Shown here piece by piece: positions 43,885 to 51,940 of a DNA stretch of 64,000 nt. The notes beneath the pieces are model-generated. The model worked only from the letters and a program-made list of their open reading frames with translations, had not been told where the DNA came from and did no database searches. The number at the start of each line of letters is the position of its first letter. Within the stretch, counting starts at the first letter, position 1. Position numbers and translations under genes: made by a program. The stretch comes from Luteolibacter sp. Y139 (GTDB taxonomy: Bacteria > Verrucomicrobiota > Verrucomicrobiia > Verrucomicrobiales > Akkermansiaceae), in contig NZ_JBBUKT010000008.1 in the NCBI RefSeq assembly GCF_038066715.1, positions 248,001 to 312,000 on the forward strand, in the 5' to 3' direction.

Positions 43885-44229
43885 TCAGGCGTCGTGGCCA
43901 TTCCTCCGCAGGATGAACTGCAGGAGCGCGCTCGCCTCAGCCACCTTGTCGCCGGACAGCCGGGCGAGAAGGCCGCGAACGTAGCGGATCGCCCGGGGAT
44001 GGCTCTCGTGGTAGTGCTCGCCGCCGATGTTGAATTCGCGGCCGACGTCGACCTGCCAGTAGAAGACCTCGAACTCGGCACCGGTGGCGTCACGCACGAT
44101 CGCCTTCATGTCCTCGACGCCCCGGGTAACGGTGACCGCCTGCTCATTCGCAAGCCCTGTAGGCAACGGGTACCCGATCACGTCAACCAACCAGCCGTTC
44201 ATGCCGGATCTCACTGCCACGCTGCGCAT
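43885..44229 (-). CDS. Phage protein of unknown function
   Basis: 114 residues (MRSVAVRSGMNGWLVDVIGYPLPTGLANEQAVTV...). Mixed alpha/beta with VTRGVEDMKAIVRDATGAEFEVFYWQVDVG and a C-terminal helix pair (YVRGLLARLSGDKVAEASALLQFILRRNG). No family recognised. Probably in one transcript with the small membrane protein downstream. Confidence 0.5.
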   Translation of the reverse strand: MRSVAVRSGMNGWLVDVIGYPLPTGLANEQAVTVTRGVEDMKAIVRDATGAEFEVFYWQVDVGREFNIGGEHYHESHPRAIRYVRGLLARLSGDKVAEASALLQFILRRNGHDA

Positions 44230-44317
44230 GCGAACAGCGTAACGGGGAGGTCAAGACGGGGGCAACGCTGAGGAAACGTCAGTTGAAAAACCAGTCTAAC
44301 CGAATTTGTTCGCAATT

Positions 44318-44635
44318 ATGCGTGTTTCCGCATCCCTCAATGAAATCAGGTCGGCAGTCCGCGGCGGCCGCCGTGTGGCGTTCGAACATGGCCGTGAAAA
44401 GGTGGTTGCCGACCTTTATATGCTCGGGCATTCGAAGAAGACGGGAGCCTACGTTGTCGTCGCCTGGTGCCACGAGCCCGTCCAAGAGTGGCGACATTTC
44501 CGATTCTCAATGATGTACGACATTGAGCCTTTAGGGGAGATTGAGAGGTTCCGCGAGGATTTCAATCCGAACGACCCCAAGCTGGTGGCCATCGACTGCA
44601 TGGTGCCCTACCTCCCCCCGCGTCGGCACCACTGA
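44318..44635 (+). CDS. Solo WYL-like domain protein 2
   Basis: 105 residues from ATG 44318. LNEIRSAVRGGRRVAFEHGREKVVADLYMLGHSKKTGAYVVVAWCHEP..EWRHFRFSMMYDIEPL follows the same order as the protein at 42400 (helix, F-A-Y/H-x-G-R, xEPHxLG..TGxYxLxAW, then W-x-x-F....M..IE.L). The two look like diverged paralogues. Like the first, it has no DNA-binding domain of its own. Its C-terminal extension (FREDFNPNDPKLVAIDCMVPYLPPRRHH) is unique. Confidence 0.5.
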   Translation: MRVSASLNEIRSAVRGGRRVAFEHGREKVVADLYMLGHSKKTGAYVVVAWCHEPVQEWRHFRFSMMYDIEPLGEIERFREDFNPNDPKLVAIDCMVPYLPPRRHH

Positions 44636-44651
44636 GCGGATTCCCGGTGTC

Positions 44652-44918
44652 TCAGGGGAGGGTATCGACCCCAATCCCCACCTCTGAGCTCGCGGCATCT
44701 CGAAGCCTTTTCGCTTCCACCTCAGCCTGCTGAGTAGCGGACAATTTCTCCAGAATGTACGAGGATACAGTTTCCAAGTCGGAAGGCTCTCCCTCCGGCA
44801 TGATAGTTCGAGCCATGTAGAAGGCGTCGAGCAATTCGGAGTAACGGGAACTCGGAAATTTCCGGCGGAGTGTGAGGAGTAGACCAACCTCCGGTGGCAA
44901 AGGGTGGGGAGAGCTCAT
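44652..44918 (-). CDS. Small helical phage protein, unknown
   Basis: 88 residues: MSSPHPLPPEVGLLLTLRRKFPSSRYSELLDAFYMARTIMPEG... ETVSSYILEKLSATQQAEVEAKRLRDAAS. Mostly helical, ending in a coiled-coil-like stretch. No family recognised and no clear ribosome site. Confidence 0.45.
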   Translation of the reverse strand: MSSPHPLPPEVGLLLTLRRKFPSSRYSELLDAFYMARTIMPEGEPSDLETVSSYILEKLSATQQAEVEAKRLRDAASSEVGIGVDTLP

Positions 44919-45241
44919 GGCGGGAGACCTCCAATTTACTCAAGACACCCTTACTTTCCACAAAATTGCACGTCGCAAATCTGCGCTAAATTACGGTGCG
45001 CACGCGAACAGCAGAGAGGTGGCGATGCCGCAGAGCCTCCGGCCCGTCACCGGCGGTGCGTGCACTGGACGCGCCGGAGACTCTGGACATAGCAGGGCTA
45101 TCACAGCAGTAGGACCGTGCCAGCAATTTCCGATCCGAGCCCGGGCCCTAAATCCGCAAGGGATTGCTACCGCGAGGGGGAGACAACGCGCGTTTTTTGA
45201 TCGGGCTCGTGCCGTTCAAGGATTCTTGGTCGGCTGGGAGG
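44919..45241. other. Gap without a convincing gene
   Basis: 323 bases between the 88-residue gene and the 4-TM gene. Short open frames are Arg/Ser-rich and have no ribosome site. A run of six T in CGCGCGTTTTTTGATCGGG (~45187-45205) could be part of a terminator. Nothing else was recognised. Confidence 0.5.
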
Positions 45242-45874
45242 TCAGGGCGCTTCGTTCTTAGCGGCGTGCTCGATTTGACCAGCCTTAATCATCGTCATAG
45301 CGAAGTGATACACGTTGAACACGAACGATTTGAGCTGCATCATCACAAATGCCCAGAACATCACTGACATGATGAACGTAGCTTGCACCAGCTTCATGCG
45401 CACATCTTCACTCACCTCGAAGATCGTCGCCCACGATTGAAAAACCCCCTCCTTTTTGCCAAAAGCGATAATGCAAAGTTGGAACATCGCAAACGCGAGG
45501 AAATAGATAAAAACTCTAACGATCGTGAAAAAGTTATACTTCAGGTAAATTAGTTGGGTCTTTTTGTGGCGCTTACGAAGCATTAGTTGAAGTAGGGAGG
45601 GACTTGCGCTCGCAGCGAAGATCGTGAAGCCGGCAATTAAGAAGCCTAGGAGACTGACCGCCGAATTGAATCCTAGATTTGCGAGGTCCTGAATGGCTTC
45701 CAAGATTTTCTCCCCATTTTGTATGAACGCGAATCCGCCTGCCACCACCCCCGCCAGTACCGCAACGATCCAATTGAAAATCGAATCAGGAATTCCTAGC
45801 GATGCGAGGTAGATTTGCCAGAGGTTCTTCTCGGCAAGAACGTCGTCTGGATTCTTTGAGCGAGCAAACTTCAT
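45242..45874 (-). CDS. Four-helix membrane protein, RexB-like position
   Basis: 210 residues with four membrane segments at about 31-51, 70-90, 113-138 and 163-190, separated by a basic loop (LRKRHKKTQ). It is translationally coupled to the upstream soluble gene (ATGA overlap at 45871-45874). A soluble protein followed by a 4-TM protein in a prophage is the arrangement of lambda rexA-rexB, where RexB is thought to form an ion channel that depolarises the cell on superinfection. RexB is shorter (144 residues), and no sequence match can be claimed. Function inferred from context. Confidence 0.5.
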   Translation of the reverse strand: MKFARSKNPDDVLAEKNLWQIYLASLGIPDSIFNWIVAVLAGVVAGGFAFIQNGEKILEAIQDLANLGFNSAVSLLGFLIAGFTIFAASASPSLLQLMLRKRHKKTQLIYLKYNFFTIVRVFIYFLAFAMFQLCIIAFGKKEGVFQSWATIFEVSEDVRMKLVQATFIMSVMFWAFVMMQLKSFVFNVYHFAMTMIKAGQIEHAAKNEAP

Positions 45875-46863
45875 AGGCCGTAGGAGTCTTTGATCATCCT
45901 AACCTTCTCCTTCACTTTGTCGATGACGTCCGGGACAATAATCGAGGCGGTTTTCTTAAGTCGTTTAAATGCTCCGTATAGCTCTAGCGCGGCACTTTCT
46001 AGATCCTCGGAGAGCTCCGGGATCGAATGCTTCAGCTTTAGGCTGTCTTCATCGCCCTTCATTTCGGACCCCCCAAAGTCGACTCCGTTTAGTTGAAGAT
46101 CGTGATTTCCCTGCTTGGCAAGAGCTGCCACCTGCTTTGTCGCCTCGTCCTTATTCAAGCCTTCTTTGTTCTCATAACGGAGAGTCGTTTTCGTGCTTTT
46201 AAGGAGATCCTGGGATGTCCGAACTTGGTCGAACAGTCCATCGTTATCAAATTCGCTATTCGTTTTCTTGAGGGTCGTTGTGATGGACTTTAACCGAGCA
46301 AACTTTTTGATGAAATCTTCGACTGATCCTTCGTTGGCAATAGGGGTGATGCTGATACTTGGATACGGATATTTTTCGACTAACTGCTTCTTCTGCATTC
46401 GGCCGATACCCGGGTGCTCAATTTTGGACTGAAAGTCGATGAACGCCTTGTGCTTCAACTTCAGAAACTTCGCCAGCGTGGCTTGGAACGTCCCGACACT
46501 CGGCGAACCTGTGTTCTCCCTGACGTAAATGAGCCGGTGCGACCCCACCACAAGCAGGAAGAGGGAGGAAGGGGAGGAATGCAGAGTATCCTCAGTGGGG
46601 CGGAGTTCGTTCTCAATCAACTGCTGCTCTGAGGCGATGACCTCATCTTTCACCAATCGTCCCACCACCCCCAAGTCGTCTTTCAAATTCACAAGCCTTG
46701 GCTCGTGAAGCAGATAATGGGTGCCGGTGAAGCTCCGACGCAGGGTGTCATCAGTGAGGGCGGGCGCTACCACCTCCTCGAAAAGGTCAACAAGGTTCAA
46801 ATGATCTCCAAACTTAACTACGAAATTGGCTACTTCCAAGTATAGGGACTTAGTTTTAGGCAT
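45871..46863 (-). CDS. RexA-like soluble exclusion protein candidate
   Basis: 330 residues from ATG 46863; an earlier in-frame start at 46914 is less likely. From memory of lambda RexA, the segment order agrees: a G-[ST]-x-YL-x-H strand (TGTHYLLHEP), a charged helical stretch, then SPSSLFLLVVGSHRLIYVRENTG..SVGTFQATLAKFL against RexA SFLFVEGDTIGFART..TSDLTDFL. Then comes ITPIANEGSVEDFIKKF, a Thr/Lys-rich strand region, and a C-terminal helix. RexA is a DNA-binding sensor that triggers RexB. The gene is A/T-rich compared with its neighbours, coupled to a 4-TM partner and not part of any virion module. Confidence 0.45.
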   Translation of the reverse strand: MPKTKSLYLEVANFVVKFGDHLNLVDLFEEVVAPALTDDTLRRSFTGTHYLLHEPRLVNLKDDLGVVGRLVKDEVIASEQQLIENELRPTEDTLHSSPSSLFLLVVGSHRLIYVRENTGSPSVGTFQATLAKFLKLKHKAFIDFQSKIEHPGIGRMQKKQLVEKYPYPSISITPIANEGSVEDFIKKFARLKSITTTLKKTNSEFDNDGLFDQVRTSQDLLKSTKTTLRYENKEGLNKDEATKQVAALAKQGNHDLQLNGVDFGGSEMKGDEDSLKLKHSIPELSEDLESAALELYGAFKRLKKTASIIVPDVIDKVKEKVRMIKDSYGL

Positions 46864-47009
46864 GGGAAGGATTAGGCTTACCCTTCGCGAAATAGCTGAA
46901 TCGACCCATAGCACCAGATTTATCTACGTATCCCATTTTTCCCACGTCGAAAATCCCTGTTTGCTCTGCCTACCGATCTCTCAACCTCGAGGGTGTTCGC
47001 CTCGATCCC

Positions 47010-47321
47010 TCATTTCTCCTCCGGGTCCAGCTTGTCAGACTTCGCCCCTTTGATCTCCTCGACCGCGGACGCCACCTGCTGGGATAGCTCGACGATCTTC
47101 GAATTGTGCCCGTTGGCGGTGTCGAAGGCCGTCGTGGAAATCTCGGTGTTCGCGTCGATCCTAGCCACGAGATCCTTCTTGTTCTTCGACTGCCGCCAGA
47201 TGAGCACCGCGACACCGGCGGTGGTGGCAAGGCTGGAGATGGCGGCAACGAGGGTGCCGAAGTGACGGATGATCGCGTCAATCTGCGATTCGGTAAGGGA
47301 GGCAAGGATGGTGGTGGACAT
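47010..47321 (-). CDS. Holin-like / XhlA-like membrane protein
   Basis: 103 residues: a short N-terminal helix (LTESQIDAIIRHFGT), one membrane span (LVAAISSLATTAGVAVLIW, residues ~24-42), a basic RQSKNKKD stop, and a coiled coil (IDANTEISTTAFDTANGHNSKIVELSQQVASAVEEIK). It is directly downstream of the endolysin candidate. Single-span proteins with a coiled coil beside phage lysins are often holins or lysis accessory proteins. Confidence 0.6.
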   Translation of the reverse strand: MSTTILASLTESQIDAIIRHFGTLVAAISSLATTAGVAVLIWRQSKNKKDLVARIDANTEISTTAFDTANGHNSKIVELSQQVASAVEEIKGAKSDKLDPEEK

Positions 47322-47341
47322 TGGAAGAGGGTATCAGGGTG

Positions 47342-47959
47342 TCAGATGATCGGGCCTTCAATCAGGATGTTCGGGAGTAGCTTCTGCCCGTACTTCTTCA
47401 GCGCGTTCACCGCCTCCTGAATCCACGGCGAGCCCTCGGGCACCGTGAGGCAAAGCCAGCTCGACGTGCCGGTGATCGGTCCACGGCCGAAATGGAGGTT
47501 CACCTGCTGGTGACCCCATTCGTCGTAGTTGCGCGGATCGTCCCGGCCCCACATGCGGCGGATGTGGAACTTCCCTTCGTGGGGAATGCCGAGCTGCTTG
47601 GCCACCTCCGCGTCGTCCGCCTGCCGGAGCGCCGGCTTGCGGCCCTTGTGAGCGCCGGAGTACATCCACCACACGCCGGGCTTGAGCATCCCGTAGGGCT
47701 TGCCAACGCCTTCATTCCAGCCGAGGCGGGATGGGTCAGTGTTCGCGTTCGCGGGGAGCATCCACTCCGGAGTGACCAAGAAGAAGGCGTCATCGAAATA
47801 CCCGAAGTCGTTCTCCTTCGTCGGGCCCATCGACTCCGCGCGATAACCACGAACCGCGAGGTTGTAGACCTTCGGCAGCGGTCCGGTGTTGCCATCCTTC
47901 AGCCACGCCTCAAGGGCGAGCGTCTTGATGAGGGAAACAGGTGCTTTCGGCAGGTTCAT
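47342..47959 (-). CDS. Endolysin candidate of the lysis cassette
   Basis: 205 residues from ATG 47959. Conserved-looking core: YNLAVRGYRAESMG..NDFGYFDDAFFLVTPEW, NANTDPSRLGWNEGVGKP, MLKPGVWWMYSGAHKG, then VNLHFGRGPITGTSSWLCLTVP. The H-x(n)-TSS-x-x-C layout recalls L,D-transpeptidase-like folds seen next to phage holins, but the Gly usually before Cys is Leu. Position between a holin-like gene and two small lipoproteins supports a peptidoglycan role. The enzyme class is uncertain. Confidence 0.5.
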   Translation of the reverse strand: MNLPKAPVSLIKTLALEAWLKDGNTGPLPKVYNLAVRGYRAESMGPTKENDFGYFDDAFFLVTPEWMLPANANTDPSRLGWNEGVGKPYGMLKPGVWWMYSGAHKGRKPALRQADDAEVAKQLGIPHEGKFHIRRMWGRDDPRNYDEWGHQQVNLHFGRGPITGTSSWLCLTVPEGSPWIQEAVNALKKYGQKLLPNILIEGPII

Positions 47960-48004
47960 GGTGTGGTACGGTTGCAAGCGGCGACTTCCTCGGGCGAGAT
48001 CCGG

Positions 48005-48226
48005 TCACTTCTCAGCGCGGATCTGCGGTTGCTTGGCGGCGACGACAGCCGCGGCGGTGGTGGTGACGGCGTTTGCCCCCGCGGTGAAGGCGGCCCCGTC
48101 GAAGGACTGAATGACGGTTCGCTCCAAGGCCTTCCCGGTAAGAGGGTCGAGCTTCTCGGTGGTGGTCGTACTGCAAGCAGGACAAAGGCAGGCGACCGCG
48201 AGGGTGAGGAGCCGGGCTTTCACCAC
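48005..48226 (-). CDS. Small lipoprotein, spanin candidate 2
   Basis: 73 residues from GTG 48226. Signal sequence with an atypical lipobox (AVACLCPAC-S), then TTTTEKLDPLTGKALERTV and an Ala-rich helix. It overlaps the upstream lipoprotein gene by 7 bases. Paired, overlapping small lipoprotein genes before an endolysin suggest an outer-membrane disruption (spanin-like) function. Confidence 0.55.
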   Translation of the reverse strand: MVKARLLTLAVACLCPACSTTTTEKLDPLTGKALERTVIQSFDGAAFTAGANAVTTTAAAVVAAKQPQIRAEK

Positions 48227-48399
48227 GTCACCCCCTTATTTGAGTGGCCGAACCGGCCCTCGGCTTTGGGCGTTTTCAGCCGCACTGACGGCGTGTCCAG
48301 TGGGTTCGCGGACCCGTTCCAAGAGGGTGGGGCAACGAGCCCGCACGATGAGAGCGCCAGAGCCAGTCCGGTCGACAGAAGGCGGAGTTTTGTTTTCAT
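48220..48399 (-). CDS. Small lipoprotein, spanin (Rz1-like) candidate
   Basis: 59 residues. MKTKLRLLSTGLALALSSCG has a good lipobox (L-S-S-C). The mature part is Pro-rich and basic (APPSW, DTPSVRLKTPKAEG), as in Rz1-type outer-membrane spanins. It is the first gene of the lysis cassette and overlaps the second lipoprotein. The short frame is easily overlooked. Confidence 0.6.
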   Translation of the reverse strand: MKTKLRLLSTGLALALSSCGLVAPPSWNGSANPLDTPSVRLKTPKAEGRFGHSNKGVTW

Positions 48400-48514
48400 G
48401 CACCGCCAGTCTTCCGCCTGAGCGGATCGCTGGAACTAGCAGAGAGACCGCTTTCAAGCCGTTCGGGAGGCGAATCCACTTTCAGAATTCCGGGCCCGGT
48501 GTTACCTGCCCACG

Positions 48515-48712
48515 ATGGCCATTCCCTGTTGCCCCAAATGCGAATCCGCGGAATTCGAAGTAAGCACGATTACCCCCAAGGGGTCGATCCATCCCCTCAA
48601 CGCCATCCATTGTGCTTCGTGCGGTTCGGTCGTTACTTTCATGGAATTCCACAACATCGGATCTCGCCAGGCGATGATTGCGAACCACCTTGGCCTAAGA
48701 TTGGAACCTTAG
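48515..48712 (+). CDS. Zinc-ribbon small protein
   Basis: 65 residues. Two Cys pairs (CPKCESAEFEV and CASCG, 28 residues apart) form a zinc ribbon; the rest is FHNIGSRQAMIANHLGL. It is divergent from the lysis cassette, with a 115-base gap between the starts. Small zinc ribbons in phages usually act as DNA- or RNA-polymerase-binding regulators; no target is evident. Confidence 0.65.
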   Translation: MAIPCCPKCESAEFEVSTITPKGSIHPLNAIHCASCGSVVTFMEFHNIGSRQAMIANHLGLRLEP

Positions 48713-48793
48713 CTTCGCACGCTATATACGGGCTCCGGGAGCAAACGAGCCGCATTTGGTCCGAGCGCAGCTAAGAGGAGCTACTTCCACGTT

Positions 48794-49090
48794 ATGCATT
48801 CCGAACCCCCATCCGCTTGGCGAGTGGTCTTCAGTGTGCCCTCCATTCCGGGCTTTAAGTCAATAGAGGCCCGGGTGAACGGCTGTAATTGGAAACCCCA
48901 GGTTGGAATGACGCTGCGGATGCTGAACGAAGGTAAGGGTCCCGGCATGAAATATGCAGTCGCCTCGTGCGAGATGCTCGCAGCCGAAAAGACCCTGAAT
49001 GTAAAGTTGCGACCGCTTGAAGACCCCAACGACGTACCTGGGATTCCTCTGTTGGACGATCTTCCCGGCCCCGTCGATCTTCCGGAATAA
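48794..49090 (+). CDS. Small phage protein, unknown
   Basis: 98 residues (MHSEPPSAWRVVFSVPSIPGFKSIEARVNGCNWKPQVGMTLRML...). Beta-rich first half (VASCEMLAAEKTLNVKLRPLED) and an acidic Pro-rich end. GAGGAG lies 15-20 bases upstream of the start. No family recognised. Confidence 0.5.
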   Translation: MHSEPPSAWRVVFSVPSIPGFKSIEARVNGCNWKPQVGMTLRMLNEGKGPGMKYAVASCEMLAAEKTLNVKLRPLEDPNDVPGIPLLDDLPGPVDLPE

Positions 49091-49150
49091 TTGCTACTCA
49101 GAACCGCGATCAGCCAACTGTCGCGGCCGGGCCTTTGCATACGCCGGTGA

Positions 49151-49774
49151 TCAGCGCTTGGCGTGACGGAGGACGCCGACGTAAACGGCCTTGCGGGTGA
49201 AGAGCAGCACCGGCTGCCGGTTGGCGGACCGCTGTTCCTCGATCAGCGTGAGGACCGTCTGCAGCTCACCGGGATAGCAGGCATCGGTGAGGATCTCCAC
49301 GTTGGAGGGACAGTCGTTCCGGTGGTGGTGGGGATGCTCTTTCAGCAGCGCCTCAAACGCGGCCGGCCGGTTGTAAGAAGCAGGACGTTCGACCGGGCCG
49401 CGTAGGGCAGGGAAGCGCCGTTGCGATTCGATGGTGAGCGACCAGTCCGGCTTCATCGCCGAGCGCGGGGCGCAGGCAGTCCGCACGCTGCGGCGGCGGT
49501 TGCGATCCCGCTCCTTTTTGATGGCTGCCGAAAGTTGCGACAGAATGGCGAACTCCTTGTTAGAGAACAGGATCAGGCGGCGACCTTGCAGAGACCCGCA
49601 GAGTTTAACGGCGTGCTCCGGCGTGATTTCGAGGTGGTTGGTCAGCAGATCGACCGGCGGCGCTGTGCCAAGGCCGCTTTCATTGGTGAACCCGCGCAGG
49701 CAATCCAAGGCCAGCGCCTCGTGGAGCGGAAGCTTCTGAGCGATGCGACGGGGGCGGGGAAGTACGAGTTTCAT
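49151..49774 (-). CDS. Phage replication-module protein, unknown
   Basis: 207 residues. An N-terminal helical part (LPLHEALALDCLRGFTNESGLGTAPPVDLLTNHLEITPEHAVKLCGSL) resembles a winged-helix, followed by a basic region (KKERDRNRRRSVRT) and an alpha/beta C-terminal half (PSNVEILTDACYPGELQTVLTLIEEQR). It starts 10 bases after the helicase stop, so it is the last gene of the replication operon. Confidence 0.5.
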   Translation of the reverse strand: MKLVLPRPRRIAQKLPLHEALALDCLRGFTNESGLGTAPPVDLLTNHLEITPEHAVKLCGSLQGRRLILFSNKEFAILSQLSAAIKKERDRNRRRSVRTACAPRSAMKPDWSLTIESQRRFPALRGPVERPASYNRPAAFEALLKEHPHHHRNDCPSNVEILTDACYPGELQTVLTLIEEQRSANRQPVLLFTRKAVYVGVLRHAKR

Positions 49775-49784
49775 GGTAGGTCGA

Positions 49785-51110
49785 TCATTTCTTGAACTGC
49801 TTGTCCGTGCGGCCCTTCCGCGCGGCCTTCCATTGGTCGGCCTGCTTGTTTACGACTTCTGGAGGCGCCTCCTCCGGCGGAGGCGGCGTGAATGGCTGGA
49901 AGGCCTGTACGGCACCATTGAGGCGGTAGTGCAGCGTGACGTCCTTCGGTCCGTTCCGCACCTTGGCCAGCTTGATGCCGTCGTCGCCGATCATCAGGGC
50001 CACATCGGAGTCGAAGAGGATGGCGTCGGACTCGCGGCTATCGCCTTTCTTGTTCACCTGGGAACCGGTGAGGACCGGGCAGTTCAGCTTCTTGGCAAGC
50101 TGTTTGAGGCCGTTGGAGAGGCCGGCAACCGCTTCCTCGCGGTTCTGGTTCCGGTTTCGCTCTGCCTTGAGAATTTGCAGGTAGTCGACGACCACAAGGT
50201 CGAGCCCGTCATTCTCGTCGGCGAGCCTGCATGCTTCCCGCTCGATGTAGGCCAGGGACATTCCGGGCGTGTCGTTCACCCAGCAGGTTTCCTCGACCAG
50301 GATTCGGATCTGATTCTCGATCGCCTGAAGGTCCAGCTTCTTGGCGCGCCTCGGCTGGGTCATCAGCTCCATCGGAATTTTTCCGCGGTTCGACACCGCA
50401 CGCATCCCGATCTCGATCGTCATCATCTCGACCGAGAAGAACGCCACCTTGTATCCGGCCTTCAGGGCCGCGCATGCGATCTGGAGCATCAGGACCGACT
50501 TACCTCGGGAAGTTTGAGCGAGAACGGTCCAGAGGCTTCCGTCCTTGAGCCCGCCGGTGGCGGCGTCCAGATCGTCCATGCCAGTCGAGATGCCCGGGAT
50601 AGGGCCCGCAGCCGCAAGCCGCTTCATTTCCTCCATCAGCTCCGCCATCACCTGCCGCATCGTCTTCGACCGCGTGGGGCCCGCGAGAGCCCGCCTCATC
50701 GCCTCACGGGTTGACTCCAGGGCTTCCAGCGCTTCGTCGGTAGTGGTCGCGTCAGTGGCCCATGCCAAGCCATCGCGCTGGATGCGCATGGCATGCGTCA
50801 TTCGCAGGTCCTTCAAGTATTTCGCCCAGGCACGGCCCCCGGTGGTCTCACGGAACAGGTCCGAGATTACGATGTGTCCGCCGATAGACATGATCTGGCC
50901 GGAGTGCTCGAGCGAGGCGGAGAGCGTGGCCTCGTCGACGGGTTCGCCATTGCGGGCAAGCTCGGTGATCGCGTCGAAGATCGGCTTGCAGGCGTAGAAG
51001 TGGTCCGAGTCGAGCCCGTCCGCGGAGGCACGGCGGCGGAAGGATTCGTCCCTCGCCATGAGCGAGAGCACCGTGCGCTCGGTGATTGGCGACTGCGGGA
51101 TCTCAGACAC
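49785..51110 (-). CDS. Replicative DNA helicase (DnaB-like)
   Basis: 441 residues, DnaB length. The N-terminal helical domain (ERTVLSLMARDESFRRR..., CKPIFDAITELARNGEPVDEATLSASLE) and the RecA-like core are present: GISTGMDDLDAATGGLKDGSLWTVLAQTSRGKS (Walker A variant), VAFFSVEMM, LDLVVVDYLQIL (Walker B) and CPVLTGSQVNKKG. It unwinds phage DNA at the fork. The start overlaps the end of the DUF1376 gene by 8 bases, which likely supplies the loader/initiator function. Confidence 0.93.
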   Translation of the reverse strand: MSEIPQSPITERTVLSLMARDESFRRRASADGLDSDHFYACKPIFDAITELARNGEPVDEATLSASLEHSGQIMSIGGHIVISDLFRETTGGRAWAKYLKDLRMTHAMRIQRDGLAWATDATTTDEALEALESTREAMRRALAGPTRSKTMRQVMAELMEEMKRLAAAGPIPGISTGMDDLDAATGGLKDGSLWTVLAQTSRGKSVLMLQIACAALKAGYKVAFFSVEMMTIEIGMRAVSNRGKIPMELMTQPRRAKKLDLQAIENQIRILVEETCWVNDTPGMSLAYIEREACRLADENDGLDLVVVDYLQILKAERNRNQNREEAVAGLSNGLKQLAKKLNCPVLTGSQVNKKGDSRESDAILFDSDVALMIGDDGIKLAKVRNGPKDVTLHYRLNGAVQAFQPFTPPPPEEAPPEVVNKQADQWKAARKGRTDKQFKK

Positions 51111-51933
51111 GGAACTCGGAGGTTTTGAGGGTTCGTCCCAACAGGGAGTCTTCGCCGCCGGTGGCTGTCGGCGCGGGCACCGGCGTGATTCCCCACTTCC
51201 GGTCCTTCACCCAGACGTGGGCTGTGCAGACGTACTGGCCGCCCGCCTTGGTCCACTTCTCCGACTTTCGCCAAAGGCCGAGCGAGTCGACGAGTTCGTC
51301 GTGCTCCGGCCGCTCTGATTTCGGGATCGCGTCCCACGCCTTCCGCACCCTGGGCTTGGAGGAGCGCTCACGGCCACGGGGGAAGATGTCGTAGGCTTCC
51401 CAGATCCGGGCGCAGCACTCGGCGTCTTCGTCCCACGGGAGATTTCCAGAATCCGCCCCGTCCCCTGTGGGGACTATAGGGGTATTATTAGAAGAATGAA
51501 GAGCATCGTTTTGGCATGCGTTCGGCATCGCAGTGGCATCCGGTTTGGCATGTGCCGCTTTCTTGCCACCACGCTGCCGCTTTGATGCGGTGGCATCGGT
51601 GTCCGTCTTCTTGTTTCTCTTTTCCCATCCGTTTTTTGCGTTTTGTGACTGTCGGTCGCGAAACGCCTTCTGTTCGTTTCGAATTTGTTCGAGACGCGCA
51701 TTCCGGAGGAGACCATCAGCGCCGACGTCAAATTTCGCCCGCACGGATGCCACCGCATTGCCATGGCATCCGCCCAGTCGCGCGAGGGTTTCGATGTCGT
51801 CCGGGAGAGCACCGTGCTCCCATTGGTAGCAGAGGAACCGGATGTAAGCGCCGGCCTGCTCCGCGGTGAAGATGGCGGTGCCGACCAGGAAGTCTTGCGG
51901 GTAGAATTGGAAAGCAGGTGCCTGGGTGTTCAT
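51103..51933 (-). CDS. DUF1376 replication protein (initiator/loader-like)
   Basis: 276 residues from ATG 51933. FQFYPQDFLVGTAIFTAEQAGAYIRFLCYQWEHGALPDDIETLARLGG is the DUF1376 domain, a winged helix common in phage initiation proteins. A low-complexity Lys/Asn linker follows, then a C-terminal helical domain (WDAIPKSERPEHDELVDSLGLWRKSEKW...GQYVCTAHVWVKDRKW) typical of helicase-loader partners. It is directly upstream of and overlapping the DnaB gene. Confidence 0.85.
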   Translation of the reverse strand: MNTQAPAFQFYPQDFLVGTAIFTAEQAGAYIRFLCYQWEHGALPDDIETLARLGGCHGNAVASVRAKFDVGADGLLRNARLEQIRNEQKAFRDRQSQNAKNGWEKRNKKTDTDATASKRQRGGKKAAHAKPDATAMPNACQNDALHSSNNTPIVPTGDGADSGNLPWDEDAECCARIWEAYDIFPRGRERSSKPRVRKAWDAIPKSERPEHDELVDSLGLWRKSEKWTKAGGQYVCTAHVWVKDRKWGITPVPAPTATGGEDSLLGRTLKTSEFRV

Positions 51934-51940
51934 GGAAATG

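Noticed and set aside
45242-46863. Kiwa (KwaA/KwaB) as identity of the membrane/soluble pair
   Set aside because: The gene order is reversed (soluble gene first) and no DUF4868-like pattern was recognised; the RexA-like strand order fits better, though weakly.
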